Shown piece after piece: positions 15,512-27,383 of a stretch of DNA of 64,000 bases. Position 1 is the stretch's first letter. Each line of letters starts with the position of its first letter. Both the position numbers and the translations under genes were made by a program. Source of the stretch: Candidatus Gaiellasilicea maunaloa (GTDB lineage: Bacteria > Actinomycetota > Thermoleophilia > Gaiellales > Gaiellaceae); NCBI GenBank assembly GCA_024330215.1, contig JANDLU010000007.1, positions 1 to 64,000 on the forward strand, read 5' to 3'. The notes beneath the pieces are model-generated. The model searched no databases, was not told where the DNA came from, and was given only the letters and a program-made list of their open reading frames with translations.

Positions 15512-16669
15512 CTGACTTGGAATCGCGGCCACACCGGGCAGTTCCTTGCCCTCGAGCAGCTCGAGCGAGGCACCGCCGCCCGTGGAGACCCAGGAGATCC
15601 GGTCCTCGAGCCCGAGTTCTGTGATCGCGCGCACCGAGTCGCCGCCACCGACGACCGTGAAGCCGTCGCACTCCGCGACCGCCTGCGCGACCGCCTTCGT
15701 GCCGGCGGCGAATCGCTGCCACTCGAAGACGCCCATAGGCCCGTTCCAGAAGACGGTCTTCGCCGAGCGGATCTTCTCCGCGAAGAGCTCGCCCGTCTCC
15801 GGCCCGATGTCGAGCCCGAGCCAGCCGTCCGGGACCTCGTTCCAGGGAACGACCCGGCTCTCGGCCTCCTCGTCGAACGCGGCGGCCGCGACGACATCGA
15901 CTGGGAGGCGCACCGGTGCCTCGAGCGGGTTCTCCACCCGCAGCTGCTCGGCCATCTTGCCGCCGATCAGCATCGTGTCGACGTACTCGGAAAGGTTCTC
16001 GAGCACACCGAGCTTGTCCTCGACCTTGAGCCCGCCCACGATCGCGATGTACGGCCGTTCGACGTCCGAGAGGAGCCGGCCGAGCATCTCGAGCTCCTGC
16101 TCCAGCAGCAGTCCCGCGTAGGCGGGGAGGAGGTGCGCGACCGCCTCGGTCGAGCTGTGGGCGCGGTGCGCAGAGCCGAAGGCGTCGTTGACGTAGAGAT
16201 CGCAGCCCTCCGCGAGCTCGCGTGCGAAGTCCTCGTCGTTCTCGGTCTCGCCCGAATCGAAGCGCGTGTTCTCGAGCACCTCGATCCGCTCGTCCATCAG
16301 CAGCGCTCCGAGCTGCTCGGCGACCGGCGCGATCCGAAAGGCGGGGTCCTCCCCTTCCGGCCGGCCGAGGTGGGAGCAGACTCGGATCCGAGCGACGTCG
16401 CGCTCGAGCAGGTGCTCGAGCGTCGGCAACGCCGCCCGGATCCGCGTGTCGTCCGCAACTTGGCCGTCCTCGAGCGGCACGTTCAGGTCGGCGCGGAGGA
16501 GGACGACCTTGCCGGCGACGTCGGCGTCGCGGACCGAGCGTGGCTTCTTCAGAGCAGCTTGATCACGGGAGAACCCATGGTTCCCCCGTGTGCCCCCTCC
16601 TTCAGCGGGGCGACAAGCGATACTCGGCTGAGGCTGCGCTCGGGCAAAGCCCGGCTCCGCCCACGACAC
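15503..16669 (-). CDS. pgk: Phosphoglycerate kinase
   Basis: From residue 40 the protein is clear phosphoglycerate kinase: VVLLRADLNVPLEDG, CSHLGRPEG, VNDAFGSAHRAHSS, VGGLKVEDKLGVLENL, and GGGDSVRAI near the C-terminus. It makes ATP and 3-phosphoglycerate. The frame opens at GTG 16669, but the first 39 codons run through a dispersed repeat. No ATG, GTG or TTG lies between that and the homologous region, where CTG 16552 would give a 349-residue enzyme. The N-terminus is therefore unsettled. Confidence 0.93.
   Translation of the reverse strand: MSWAEPGFARAQPQPSIACRPAEGGGTRGNHGFSRDQAALKKPRSVRDADVAGKVVLLRADLNVPLEDGQVADDTRIRAALPTLEHLLERDVARIRVCSHLGRPEGEDPAFRIAPVAEQLGALLMDERIEVLENTRFDSGETENDEDFARELAEGCDLYVNDAFGSAHRAHSSTEAVAHLLPAYAGLLLEQELEMLGRLLSDVERPYIAIVGGLKVEDKLGVLENLSEYVDTMLIGGKMAEQLRVENPLEAPVRLPVDVVAAAAFDEEAESRVVPWNEVPDGWLGLDIGPETGELFAEKIRSAKTVFWNGPMGVFEWQRFAAGTKAVAQAVAECDGFTVVGGGDSVRAITELGLEDRISWVSTGGGASLELLEGKELPGVAAIPSQVM
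16571..16661. repeat. Dispersed ~90-base repeat, copy 2, with strong hairpin
   Basis: This copy lies in the gapA-pgk junction and matches the copy at 11230-11319 in its two flanking blocks; the 27-base centre differs in sequence but not in length. On the minus strand, CACGGGGGAACC pairs with GGGTTCTCCCGTG next to it, and CGGGC-TTT-GCCCG forms a second hairpin. GAAGGAGG precedes an ATG that opens only a 9-codon frame. Confidence 0.75.
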
Positions 16670-16688
16670 GCTGCCACATCGATGAGGG

Positions 16689-19224
<2,536 letters not shown>

Positions 19225-19539
19225 CGCGGCGCACCGTAACCCGTCGAGGGGGAGCGCGTCGCAGGCCGATTTCCGACTTGCAACTCCGGTATCGAATCGC
19301 GGCGCTCTGTCGTAGTCTTGCGTCGGCGGGTCCGTGCTCGTCCGGCGGCGGATTCAGACCCCGTCTGTCACCGGCTCGGAGCGCGGTACGCGGAGGGGGA
19401 GGTCGTCCTCGGACCACCCCCTCCGACCCGCCCTCTCGTCCTGGCCGGCCTGCTCCCGCCGGCGGAGCCCGGCTCCGCCGGCCCCTCCGGCCGCGCACTC
19501 TCAACCACCAGCCAGGAACGAGAGAGCGTGTCTCATTGG
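19225..19539. other. Intergenic stretch with a perfect 23-base palindrome
   Basis: I see no gene in this 315-base stretch. It holds the M32 promoter (TACGGT, 19233-19238) and a perfect inverted repeat, CCGGCGGAGCC (19459-19469) and GGCTCCGCCGG (19471-19481). This could act as a terminator for the small gene that ends at 19540 on the minus strand. Confidence 0.5.
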
Positions 19540-19758
19540 CTATGGATTGGATTCGCGGGCGTGTTCTTGCGCTTGCGCGGCGAGGGATGCTTCGGCGGCG
19601 CGAATATGCCCGTGCGCGGCCCAGGCGTGGGCTGCGCCACGTGGAATCTCACCGCCACGAAGGTGGCCGGCGGCGGTGCGGCAGTGCTTTGCCGCTTCCT
19701 CGAGCTCTGCTGCAGCGGCGTCGAAGAGCGCGGCCGCCGCATCGTGCTTCTCGCTCAT
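19540..19758 (-). CDS. Small alanine/histidine-rich helical protein
   Basis: The 72-residue product (MSEKHDAAAALFDAAAAELEEAAKH...) is helical and has a C-terminal AHGHIRAAEASLAAQAQEHA stretch. Regular Ala spacing and many His residues resemble small actinobacterial helical-hairpin proteins of unknown function. The first codon is 10 bases after the whiA stop, so it may be the last gene of that transcript. The amino-acid pattern is too regular for a chance frame, but I know no named family. Confidence 0.55.
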   Translation of the reverse strand: MSEKHDAAAALFDAAAAELEEAAKHCRTAAGHLRGGEIPRGAAHAWAAHGHIRAAEASLAAQAQEHARESNP

Positions 19759-19767
19759 CGAGCGAGC

Positions 19768-20685
19768 CTAGCTCGCGAGCTCGACGAGCTTGTTGAGGCG
19801 GCGGTGGACGGACGCTTTCGTGGCCGGCGGGTCGCACTTCGCGGCCAGCTCGCGCAGGGAGAGGCTCGGATGGCGGAGTCGCAGTCGGGCGACCTCGTGC
19901 AGGCGTTCCGGGAGCCGCTTCAGCTCTCCGGCCGCCTGCAGCGCGCGCAGCGCATCGAGCTGGCGCTGCGCTGCGCGGCTCGTACGGACCAGGTTTGCGT
20001 GGTCTGCGTTCGCGAGCCGGTTCGCGTCCGCTCGAGTCGCTGCGACAACGGCGCGCTCCTCCAGGGCGAGCACGGTATCGGCGGCACCCGCTGCAGCAAG
20101 CAGCGTCTCGATCGCGTCCAACCCCTTCGCGTAGGCGATCGCGTGCCGTCCACGGTCGAGGACGCCGACGTTCACCCCATCCGCCGCTGCGACGTAGCGG
20201 AGGAACTCGGCGCCCTCGACGGAGGCAGTGCGGAGCTCGAGATGCGGGGAACGCGGCTCGGAGAGCGAGCCGCCGCCGAGCAGCGCTCCGCGCAGGTAGG
20301 CGCCGCGGCAACATGCACGGCCGACCACGCGCCGCGGCGGCCGCTCGAGCGGCGCGTGCCGGGAGCCGAGCACCCCGGCCTCGACGAGCCGGTCGAGCAC
20401 GCCCTTCTCGCCGGCAACGTGCAGCTGGTAGCGCGTGGCCCGTTCGAAAGCCTGCCGCCGATACGTCCGGATCTCCGAGGCGATCTCGAGCTCCCGCAGG
20501 AGCGAGAAGGCGCGACGAGCCGCAGCCGCCGCAGAGAGGTCGAGGTGGAGCGCGAGCTCCCCTCGGCCGCGAAGATGGACGCTTCCAGCCGAGTGGAAGA
20601 GCGCGGACACCTCCGCCAGGCGGCAGCATCTGCGCGCGGGTGCGATCGCCGCCAGCTCGTTGCGAAGATCTTCAGAGAGCGGCAT
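19768..20685 (-). CDS. whiA: DNA-binding protein WhiA
   Basis: The 305-residue protein matches WhiA. It has an N-terminal LSEDLRNELAAI with RRCCRLAEVSALFHSAGS, a degenerate LAGLIDADG-type core (CCRGAYLRGALLGGGSLSEP), and a C-terminal helix-turn-helix (LSLRELAAKC, KASVHRRLNKLVELA). WhiA regulates division and, in streptomycetes, sporulation genes. It overlaps the methyltransferase gene by 14 bases. The usual uvrC-rapZ-yvcK-whiA-gapA order is only partly kept here; rapZ and yvcK are missing. Confidence 0.93.
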   Translation of the reverse strand: MPLSEDLRNELAAIAPARRCCRLAEVSALFHSAGSVHLRGRGELALHLDLSAAAAARRAFSLLRELEIASEIRTYRRQAFERATRYQLHVAGEKGVLDRLVEAGVLGSRHAPLERPPRRVVGRACCRGAYLRGALLGGGSLSEPRSPHLELRTASVEGAEFLRYVAAADGVNVGVLDRGRHAIAYAKGLDAIETLLAAAGAADTVLALEERAVVAATRADANRLANADHANLVRTSRAAQRQLDALRALQAAGELKRLPERLHEVARLRLRHPSLSLRELAAKCDPPATKASVHRRLNKLVELAS

Positions 20686-21202
20686 CTTCCCGCCCTTCGA
20701 GCCGGAGCAGCCGCCGCTTGAGTCCGACCCCGGAGGCGCCGTAGGAGCCGATCCCGTCCGCAGCAACGACACGGTGGCACGGCACGAGCAGGAAGAACGT
20801 GTTCGCCGCGCAGAAGCTCCCGGCCGCGCGACCCGCCCTCGGATAGCCGGCCCGCTCCGCCAGCTCCCCGTAGGCCACGACCTCGCCCCAGGGCACCGCG
20901 CGCAGCGCGTCCGCGAGGTCGCGCTGGAACGACGTGCACCACTCCAGGTCGAGCTCGACGTCGGCGAACGCAACCGGCTCGCCCGCGAAGTAGCTGTGGA
21001 TACGCCGCACGAGATCCGACACGAAGGCGTCACCGTTGCGTGAGAGTTCGCTCGATACGATTCCAGAAGGGGGCTTTCGTGCCCCCCTTTGGGGGGTTGG
21101 GGCGGTCGGAGCGTCGTGCGCGAGCACGATGCGGCCGTCGCCGAGCCAAAGCTCCCCCATGCCCCAGCCGTCGACCGCATAGGGCACCCGCGTCACGCGC
21201 AT
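20672..21202 (-). CDS. Methylated-DNA--protein-cysteine methyltransferase (Ogt-like) with insert
   Basis: The 176-residue protein has the Ogt/Ada-C core: SFQRDLADALRAVPWGEVVAYGELA, then active-site PCHRVVAADG (Cys 142) and GASGVGLKRRLLRLEG. It moves alkyl groups from O6-alkylguanine to its own cysteine, a suicide repair reaction. Residues 31-55, between the N-terminal strand pair and the helical part, are encoded by a GC-rich hairpin that looks inserted in frame. ATG 21202 lies 7 bases after TAGAGT (21210-21215), supporting a leaderless start divergent from pruA. Confidence 0.88.
   Translation of the reverse strand: MRVTRVPYAVDGWGMGELWLGDGRIVLAHDAPTAPTPQRGARKPPSGIVSSELSRNGDAFVSDLVRRIHSYFAGEPVAFADVELDLEWCTSFQRDLADALRAVPWGEVVAYGELAERAGYPRAGRAAGSFCAANTFFLLVPCHRVVAADGIGSYGASGVGLKRRLLRLEGREDAAL
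21067..21090. repeat. Hairpin element inside the methyltransferase gene
   Basis: AAGGGGGC (21067-21074), loop TTTCGT, and GCCCCCCTTT (21081-21090) form a strong stem, followed by GGGGGGTTGG. Such G/C hairpins normally lie between genes. Here one is translated as part of a low-complexity stretch (PTPQRGARKPPSG). Confidence 0.6.
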
Positions 21203-21226
21203 CGGCTCGACTCTACAATCGCGGCG
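21203..21226. promoter_or_regulatory. 24-base divergent promoter with overlapping -10 boxes
   Basis: The start codons of the methyltransferase (21202, minus) and pruA (21227, plus) are 24 bases apart. TAGAGT (21210-21215, minus) and TACAAT (21214-21219, plus) overlap by two bases, and each ends 7 bases from its start codon. Both genes would be leaderless and should compete for polymerase. Confidence 0.6.
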
Positions 21227-22888
<1,662 letters not shown>

Positions 22889-22964
22889 CCTCGGCCTTCG
22901 CTGTCCCGACCCGCCGTGTCTGGGCTCGCTTCTCTGCCTGTCCGGAGATGCCACGTCCGCTCGG

Positions 22965-23032
22965 GACACGTCCAGGGCCAGCCCCTGGACGTGTCCGATG
23001 GAGGCACGTCCTGCGAGGCCCTGGCCAGGGCC
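22965..23032. terminator. Tandem strong hairpins after pruA
   Basis: The first hairpin has 13-base perfect arms, GACACGTCCAGGG (22965-22977) and its complement (22983-22995), with loop CCAGC. The second, GGCCCTGGCCAGGGCC (23017-23032), is a perfect 16-base palindrome. CCAGGGCCAGCCCCTGG appears around both. They fill most of the gap to the next plus-strand gene and could end pruA transcription or be a repeat, although no U tract follows. Confidence 0.5.
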
Positions 23033-23116
23033 AGCCCCTGGCCACGGCTCAGACGACCACGGCCCGGGCGGCCACGGCTCGAACAGCCGGTTCCGGCGGT
23101 GGCGTAGCCTGACCGT

Positions 23117-24052
23117 GTGGGCGAGGTCTTCCACGCGATCCGCGTCTTCTTCGAGCAGCTCGCCTCGGTCGGCTGGGGCGCGCTCGGCCTGGCCGTGCTC
23201 GCGCACCTGCTGAAGACGTTCTGCGTCAGCCGCGCCTGGTGGAACACGATCGGCGCCGCCTACCCGGCGGACCGTCCGCCCTGGCGGTCGATCTACGGCG
23301 CCTACGTCTCGGGGGTCGGGGTCAACGCGATCGTCCCCGCCCGTGGTGGCGACGCGGTTCGGCTCTTCCTCGCCCATCGCGCGATCCCGGGCGCGGCGTA
23401 CACGACGCTCGTCTCGACCCTGCTCGTGATGAGCATCTTCGACTCGACGATGGCGCTGCTCCTCTTCGCCTATGCGCTCACGCTCGGCGTCCTCCCGGGG
23501 CTCGGCGTCCTCGGCAACCTCCCCGGCTTCGAGTTCGGCTGGTTCGTCGAGAACGGCGCGTTCTCGCTCGTGCTTCTGTTCACGCTCGCGATCGTCGGCG
23601 TCGTCGGCTTCTTCTGGCTGCGGCTGCACATCGACGACTTCAAGCAGCGCGTGCGCGAGGGTCTCGCAGTGCTCTCCGATCGGGAGCAGTACCTTCGTAG
23701 CGTCGCCGCCTGGCAGGCCGGCGACTGGCTCCTGCGCTTCGTCGCGATCTGGTTCTTCCTCGGAGCGTTCGGGATCGAGCAGTCCGTGCGGAACGTCCTG
23801 CTCGTGCAGGTGACGCAGAGCCTCGCGACGCTCGTCCCGATCTCTCCAGGCGGGATCGGAACCGAGCAGGCGTTCATCGTCTTCGTCTTCAAGGGCACGG
23901 TGACGCGAAGCGCGCTGCTCGCGTTCTCCGTAGGGATGAAGCTGACGCTGACCGCCGTGAACGCGGTCGTCGGATTCACTGCGCTCTTCCTGATCCTCGG
24001 CCACGTCCGCTGGCGCGATCTCGTCGGCCAGAAGCCGGCGCCGGAGGGCTAG
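23117..24052 (+). CDS. Flippase-like/lysylphosphatidylglycerol synthase TM-region protein (UPF0104)
   Basis: The 311-residue protein has about 7-8 membrane helices and the family blocks SGVGVNAIVPARGGDAVRLF (about 65-85) and LVPISPGGIGTEQAF (about 240-254). The family includes the membrane half of MprF and related lipid flippase-like proteins; the substrate is unknown. GTG 23117 is 6 bases after TAGCCT (23105-23110). Its stop overlaps the uvrC stop on the other strand at a shared CTAG. Confidence 0.85.
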   Translation: MGEVFHAIRVFFEQLASVGWGALGLAVLAHLLKTFCVSRAWWNTIGAAYPADRPPWRSIYGAYVSGVGVNAIVPARGGDAVRLFLAHRAIPGAAYTTLVSTLLVMSIFDSTMALLLFAYALTLGVLPGLGVLGNLPGFEFGWFVENGAFSLVLLFTLAIVGVVGFFWLRLHIDDFKQRVREGLAVLSDREQYLRSVAAWQAGDWLLRFVAIWFFLGAFGIEQSVRNVLLVQVTQSLATLVPISPGGIGTEQAFIVFVFKGTVTRSALLAFSVGMKLTLTAVNAVVGFTALFLILGHVRWRDLVGQKPAPEG

Positions 24053-25902
24053 GCGCCGCCCGATCGATGGAGCTGGGCGTAGATCGCACGGCCGGTCTTC
24101 GCGGGCACGCCCGGAACGCCCTCCAGCTCCTCCTGACTCGCTGCCACCACGTTCTCGGTCGAGCCGAAGTGGTGGAGCAGCGCGCGGCGGCGCGCCGGGC
24201 CGACACCCTCGAGCGTGTCGAAGAGCGACTCACGCGCCTTCGCCGAACGGCGCCGGCGATGGAAGTCGAGGGCGAAGCGGTGCGCCTCGTCGCGGATCCG
24301 TTGCAGCAGCTGCAGACCCGGCCCGTGCGGATCCAGAACGATTGGGTCTGGGGATCCCGGCACGAACACCTCCTCGACCCGCTTGGCCAGCGCGATCACG
24401 GCGACACGCGGCAGGTCGTAGCTCTGCATCGCGGCGAGCGCGGCCGAGAGCTGCCCTTTGCCGCCGTCGATCACGACGAGGTTCGGCGCCGTCGCGAAGC
24501 CCTCGTCGTACTCCTCGTCGGTCAGGTGACCGAGCCGGGCGAAGCGCCGCGAGATCACCTCGGCCATCGCCGCGAAGTCGTCCTGCCCTTCCAGCCCTCG
24601 TACCGCGAACTTGCGGTAGTGCGCCTTCTTCGCGACCGCGTCCTGGAAGACGACCATCGAGCCGACGATCTGCTGGCCCTGGATGTTCGAGATGTCGTAA
24701 CACTCGATCCGCAGCGGCAGGCTCTCGAGGTTCAGCGCCTCCCGGAGCTCCTCCAGCGCTTCCACGCGTCGCAACCGCTTCTGCTCCGCCTGCACCGCCT
24801 CCGAGTCGAGCGCGAGCCGCGCGTTCTGAGCGGCGAGCTCGGCCAGCCGGGCCTTCTCGCCACGTTCGGGCACTCGTACCTCGACCCGTGAGCCGCGACG
24901 CTCGCCGAGCCACTGCTCGAGCGCCTCGACGTCGCCGGTCTCGCGCGGTACCACGAGCTGCGGCGGGATGGAGGGGGCGTTGCCGTAGTACTCGGTGCAG
25001 AACGCCTCGAGGATCGTCGTCACGTCCTGCCCCTCGACGTTCTCGAGATGGAAGCCGTGCCGGTCGATCATCTTGCCGCCGCGGAGCGGAAAGACCTGGA
25101 CCGCGGCACGCTCGCCCTCGGCCGCGATCCCGATCACGTCGATCGAGCCGGTCTCCCGCCGGTCCGCCCCCTGCCGCTCGGCGAGGTTCTGGATCGCGAA
25201 GAGCCGGTTCCGGTAGCGGGCGGCGTCCTCGAAGCGCTCGTCGGCGGCCGCTTCCCGCATCCGCTCCTCGAGCGCACGCACGATCGGCCTCGTGTCGCCC
25301 GAGAGGAACTCGATCACCTCGTCGATCAGCTCCCCGTAGAGCTCCTTCGAGATGTAGCCCACGCAGGGCGCGTGGCAGCGCTCGATGTGGTAGTCGAGGC
25401 ACGGGATTCCCGAGTGCCGGCCGGGCTTCGGGCCCTCGCAGGGCCGGAACTGGAAGACGCGGTTCAGCACGTCCAGCGTCTCGCGCACCTTCTTCGCGTT
25501 CGCGTACGGCCCGAAGTAGACGACCCCGCGCCGATGCCGCTCGCGCGTGAACATGACGCGCGGATACTCGTCCTCGACGGTGACGGCGATATAGGGGAAC
25601 GACTTGTCGTCGCGCAGCCGCACGTTGAACGCCGGCCGGTACCGCTTGACCAGGTTCTGCTCGAGGTGGAGCGCCTCGACCTCGGTGCGGGTGACGATCA
25701 CCTCGAAGTCGTCGATCCGGGAGACGAGCCGCGGGATCGACTGGCGGGTGTCGCCGCGGCCGGACTGAAAGTAGGAGCGGACGCGGGGCCGGAGCGACTT
25801 CGCCTTTCCGACGTAGAGCACGGCTCCCTTCGTGTCGCGGAAGAGGTAGACGCCCGGCTTTGCGGGCAGTCCGTTCAGCTTGTCGCGGACATCCGCCATC
25901 AC
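24049..25902 (-). CDS. uvrC: UvrABC system protein C
   Basis: The 617-residue protein has the GIY-YIG nuclease (PGVYLFRDTKGAVLYVGKAK), a Cys-rich PC..HSGIPCLDYHIERCHAPC region, the UVR motif (about 200-235), the RNase H-like endonuclease (IECYDISNIQG, VIDGGKGQL), and a C-terminal helix-hairpin-helix pair (LEGVGPARRRALLHHFGS). It makes both incisions in nucleotide excision repair. GTG 25902 lies 6 bases after TACCCT (25909-25914). Confidence 0.95.
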   Translation of the reverse strand: MMADVRDKLNGLPAKPGVYLFRDTKGAVLYVGKAKSLRPRVRSYFQSGRGDTRQSIPRLVSRIDDFEVIVTRTEVEALHLEQNLVKRYRPAFNVRLRDDKSFPYIAVTVEDEYPRVMFTRERHRRGVVYFGPYANAKKVRETLDVLNRVFQFRPCEGPKPGRHSGIPCLDYHIERCHAPCVGYISKELYGELIDEVIEFLSGDTRPIVRALEERMREAAADERFEDAARYRNRLFAIQNLAERQGADRRETGSIDVIGIAAEGERAAVQVFPLRGGKMIDRHGFHLENVEGQDVTTILEAFCTEYYGNAPSIPPQLVVPRETGDVEALEQWLGERRGSRVEVRVPERGEKARLAELAAQNARLALDSEAVQAEQKRLRRVEALEELREALNLESLPLRIECYDISNIQGQQIVGSMVVFQDAVAKKAHYRKFAVRGLEGQDDFAAMAEVISRRFARLGHLTDEEYDEGFATAPNLVVIDGGKGQLSAALAAMQSYDLPRVAVIALAKRVEEVFVPGSPDPIVLDPHGPGLQLLQRIRDEAHRFALDFHRRRRSAKARESLFDTLEGVGPARRRALLHHFGSTENVVAASQEELEGVPGVPAKTGRAIYAQLHRSGGA

Positions 25903-25914
25903 CGATCCAGGGTA

Positions 25915-25938
25915 GATGGAGGCTTACACCACCATCAC
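25915..25938. repeat. Palindromic repeat, copy 2, in the uvrC/glycosidase intergenic
   Basis: It aligns to the copy at 15488-15511 with 20 of 24 bases identical; GATGGAGG and CATCAC are kept at the ends, and the differences lie in symmetrical middle positions. It lies between the divergent uvrC -10 box (25909-25914) and the plus-strand -10 box TACCGT (25949-25954), so it is placed to affect both promoters. Confidence 0.6.
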
Positions 25939-25961
25939 AGTGCAGCGCTACCGTGTCGCGG

Positions 25962-27383
25962 ATGAGGTGGGGGCTGCTTTCGGTGCTGCTCGCGCTCGCG
26001 GTCGCTCCGACCGCGCAGGCGGGCGGACCGACTCTGACGCTCGGGGCGGCCGAGGATGTCGTCCGCAGCTCGAGTCTCGTCGAGGCGAAGGCGCAGATGA
26101 CCCTGCTCCAGCTAGCCGGTTTCCGCGCGGTTCGCGTCACCTCGATCTGGAAGCCGGGCGAGCTCTCGCCGGGAGCGGCCGAGTCCAGGATCCTCGATAA
26201 CGTCGCGGCGGCTGCCGAGCTCTCCGGCGTCCGGGTCTACGCCTCCGTCTTCCACGCCGGCTCGCGCACGACGCCGCTCGCGCCCGAGGATCGCGCCCAG
26301 TTCGCCTCGTATGCGGCCGGGCTCGCCCGCGCCTATCCGAGCTTCCGCGACGTGATCGTCGGGAATGAGCCGAATCTCAATCGCTTCTGGCTGCCGCAGT
26401 ACGCCGCGGACGGGTCCGGGGCCTCTGCACCGGCCTACCTGTCGCTCCTCGCCGAGACCTACGACGCGCTGAAGGCCGTCTCGCCCGAGGTCCGGGTGAT
26501 CGGCGGCGCGCTGGCGCCTCGCGGGGTCGACAGGCCCGGTACCGGCCGCGACACGATCTCGCCCACGCGCTTCATCCGCGAGCTGGGCGCCGCATATCGC
26601 GCGAGCGGGAGGACGCTCCCGGTGATGGACGTCTTTGCCTTCCACCCCTACGCCGACAACTCGAGCCGCGCGCCCGACCTCCCGCCGGGCGATCCCGACC
26701 ATCTCGGACTCATCGATTACCCCAAGCTCGTTGCCCTGCTCGGCGAGGCATTCGACGGGACTGCGCAGGCCGGCTCGACGCTGCCGATCCTCTACGACGA
26801 GTTCGGCGTCGAGGCGACGATCCCGGCGGAGAAGGCATCGCTCTACTCCGGCGCGGAGCCCGCGACGACGAAGCCGGTGACCGAGGCAACCCAGGCCGTG
26901 TACTACCGGCGGGCGCTGCAGCTCGCGTTCTGCCAGCCGAACGTGACCGGGATCCTCCTCTTCCACTCCCACGACGAGACCGCGCTCTCTGCCTGGCAGT
27001 CGGGCCTCTACTACGCCGACGGCACGCCGAAGTCGAGCCTCGCGCCAGTCCGCGACGCGCTCGCGGCAACGCGCGGTGGCTCGATCGTCCGCTGCGACGG
27101 ACTCACGCTCACCGTCAAGCCGAGGACGGCCTTTTCGGCGCGGACGCTCGGGATCGCGCTCCGTTGCGATCTCGACTGCATCTACCGGGCGCGGCTCGTC
27201 AAGCTCCCGACAGGTTCGACCACAGCCGCGACGAGCGGCCGTGCGAAGGCGGAAGCCCGAGTCACGATCTCGCTGCGCCGGAAGCTCCGCCCTGGTCTCT
27301 ACCGGCTTGCGGTCAGCGTCACGCATCCGGTCAACGGGGGCGAGCCGGTTCTGCGCGAAAGCGCACCCTTCCGCGTTCGCTGA
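25962..27383 (+). CDS. Secreted glycoside-hydrolase-fold protein (clan A type)
   Basis: The 473-residue protein has a signal peptide (MRWGLLSVLLALAVAPTAQA) and a TIM-barrel glycosidase pattern. VIVGNEPNLNRFWLPQ holds the Asn-Glu acid/base (Glu 136), VFAFHPYADN ends strand 6, and LPILYDEFGVEA holds the second Glu (280). A beta-rich tail (about 370-473) follows. The substrate is unknown. ATG 25962 is 7 bases after TACCGT. The next gene, a paralogue, starts in its stop codon (TGATG). Confidence 0.82.
   Translation: MRWGLLSVLLALAVAPTAQAGGPTLTLGAAEDVVRSSSLVEAKAQMTLLQLAGFRAVRVTSIWKPGELSPGAAESRILDNVAAAAELSGVRVYASVFHAGSRTTPLAPEDRAQFASYAAGLARAYPSFRDVIVGNEPNLNRFWLPQYAADGSGASAPAYLSLLAETYDALKAVSPEVRVIGGALAPRGVDRPGTGRDTISPTRFIRELGAAYRASGRTLPVMDVFAFHPYADNSSRAPDLPPGDPDHLGLIDYPKLVALLGEAFDGTAQAGSTLPILYDEFGVEATIPAEKASLYSGAEPATTKPVTEATQAVYYRRALQLAFCQPNVTGILLFHSHDETALSAWQSGLYYADGTPKSSLAPVRDALAATRGGSIVRCDGLTLTVKPRTAFSARTLGIALRCDLDCIYRARLVKLPTGSTTAATSGRAKAEARVTISLRRKLRPGLYRLAVSVTHPVNGGEPVLRESAPFRVR

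Noticed and set aside
15489-15515. A leader peptide MEVYTYIT on the plus strand
   Set aside because: It lies antisense to the pgk end, no plus-strand gene follows, and the sequence is explained by the palindromic repeat.
16571-16661. A c-di-AMP (ydaO-type) riboswitch, suggested by CGGGGGAACC
   Set aside because: The downstream conserved GGGGTGAATC-like block is missing and the position inside a glycolytic operon is unusual. I keep it only as a structured repeat.
22889-23116. A CRISPR-like array suggested by repeated CCAGGGCCAGCCCCTGG
   Set aside because: Only two overlapping hairpins are present, without regular repeats and spacers, and no cas genes.
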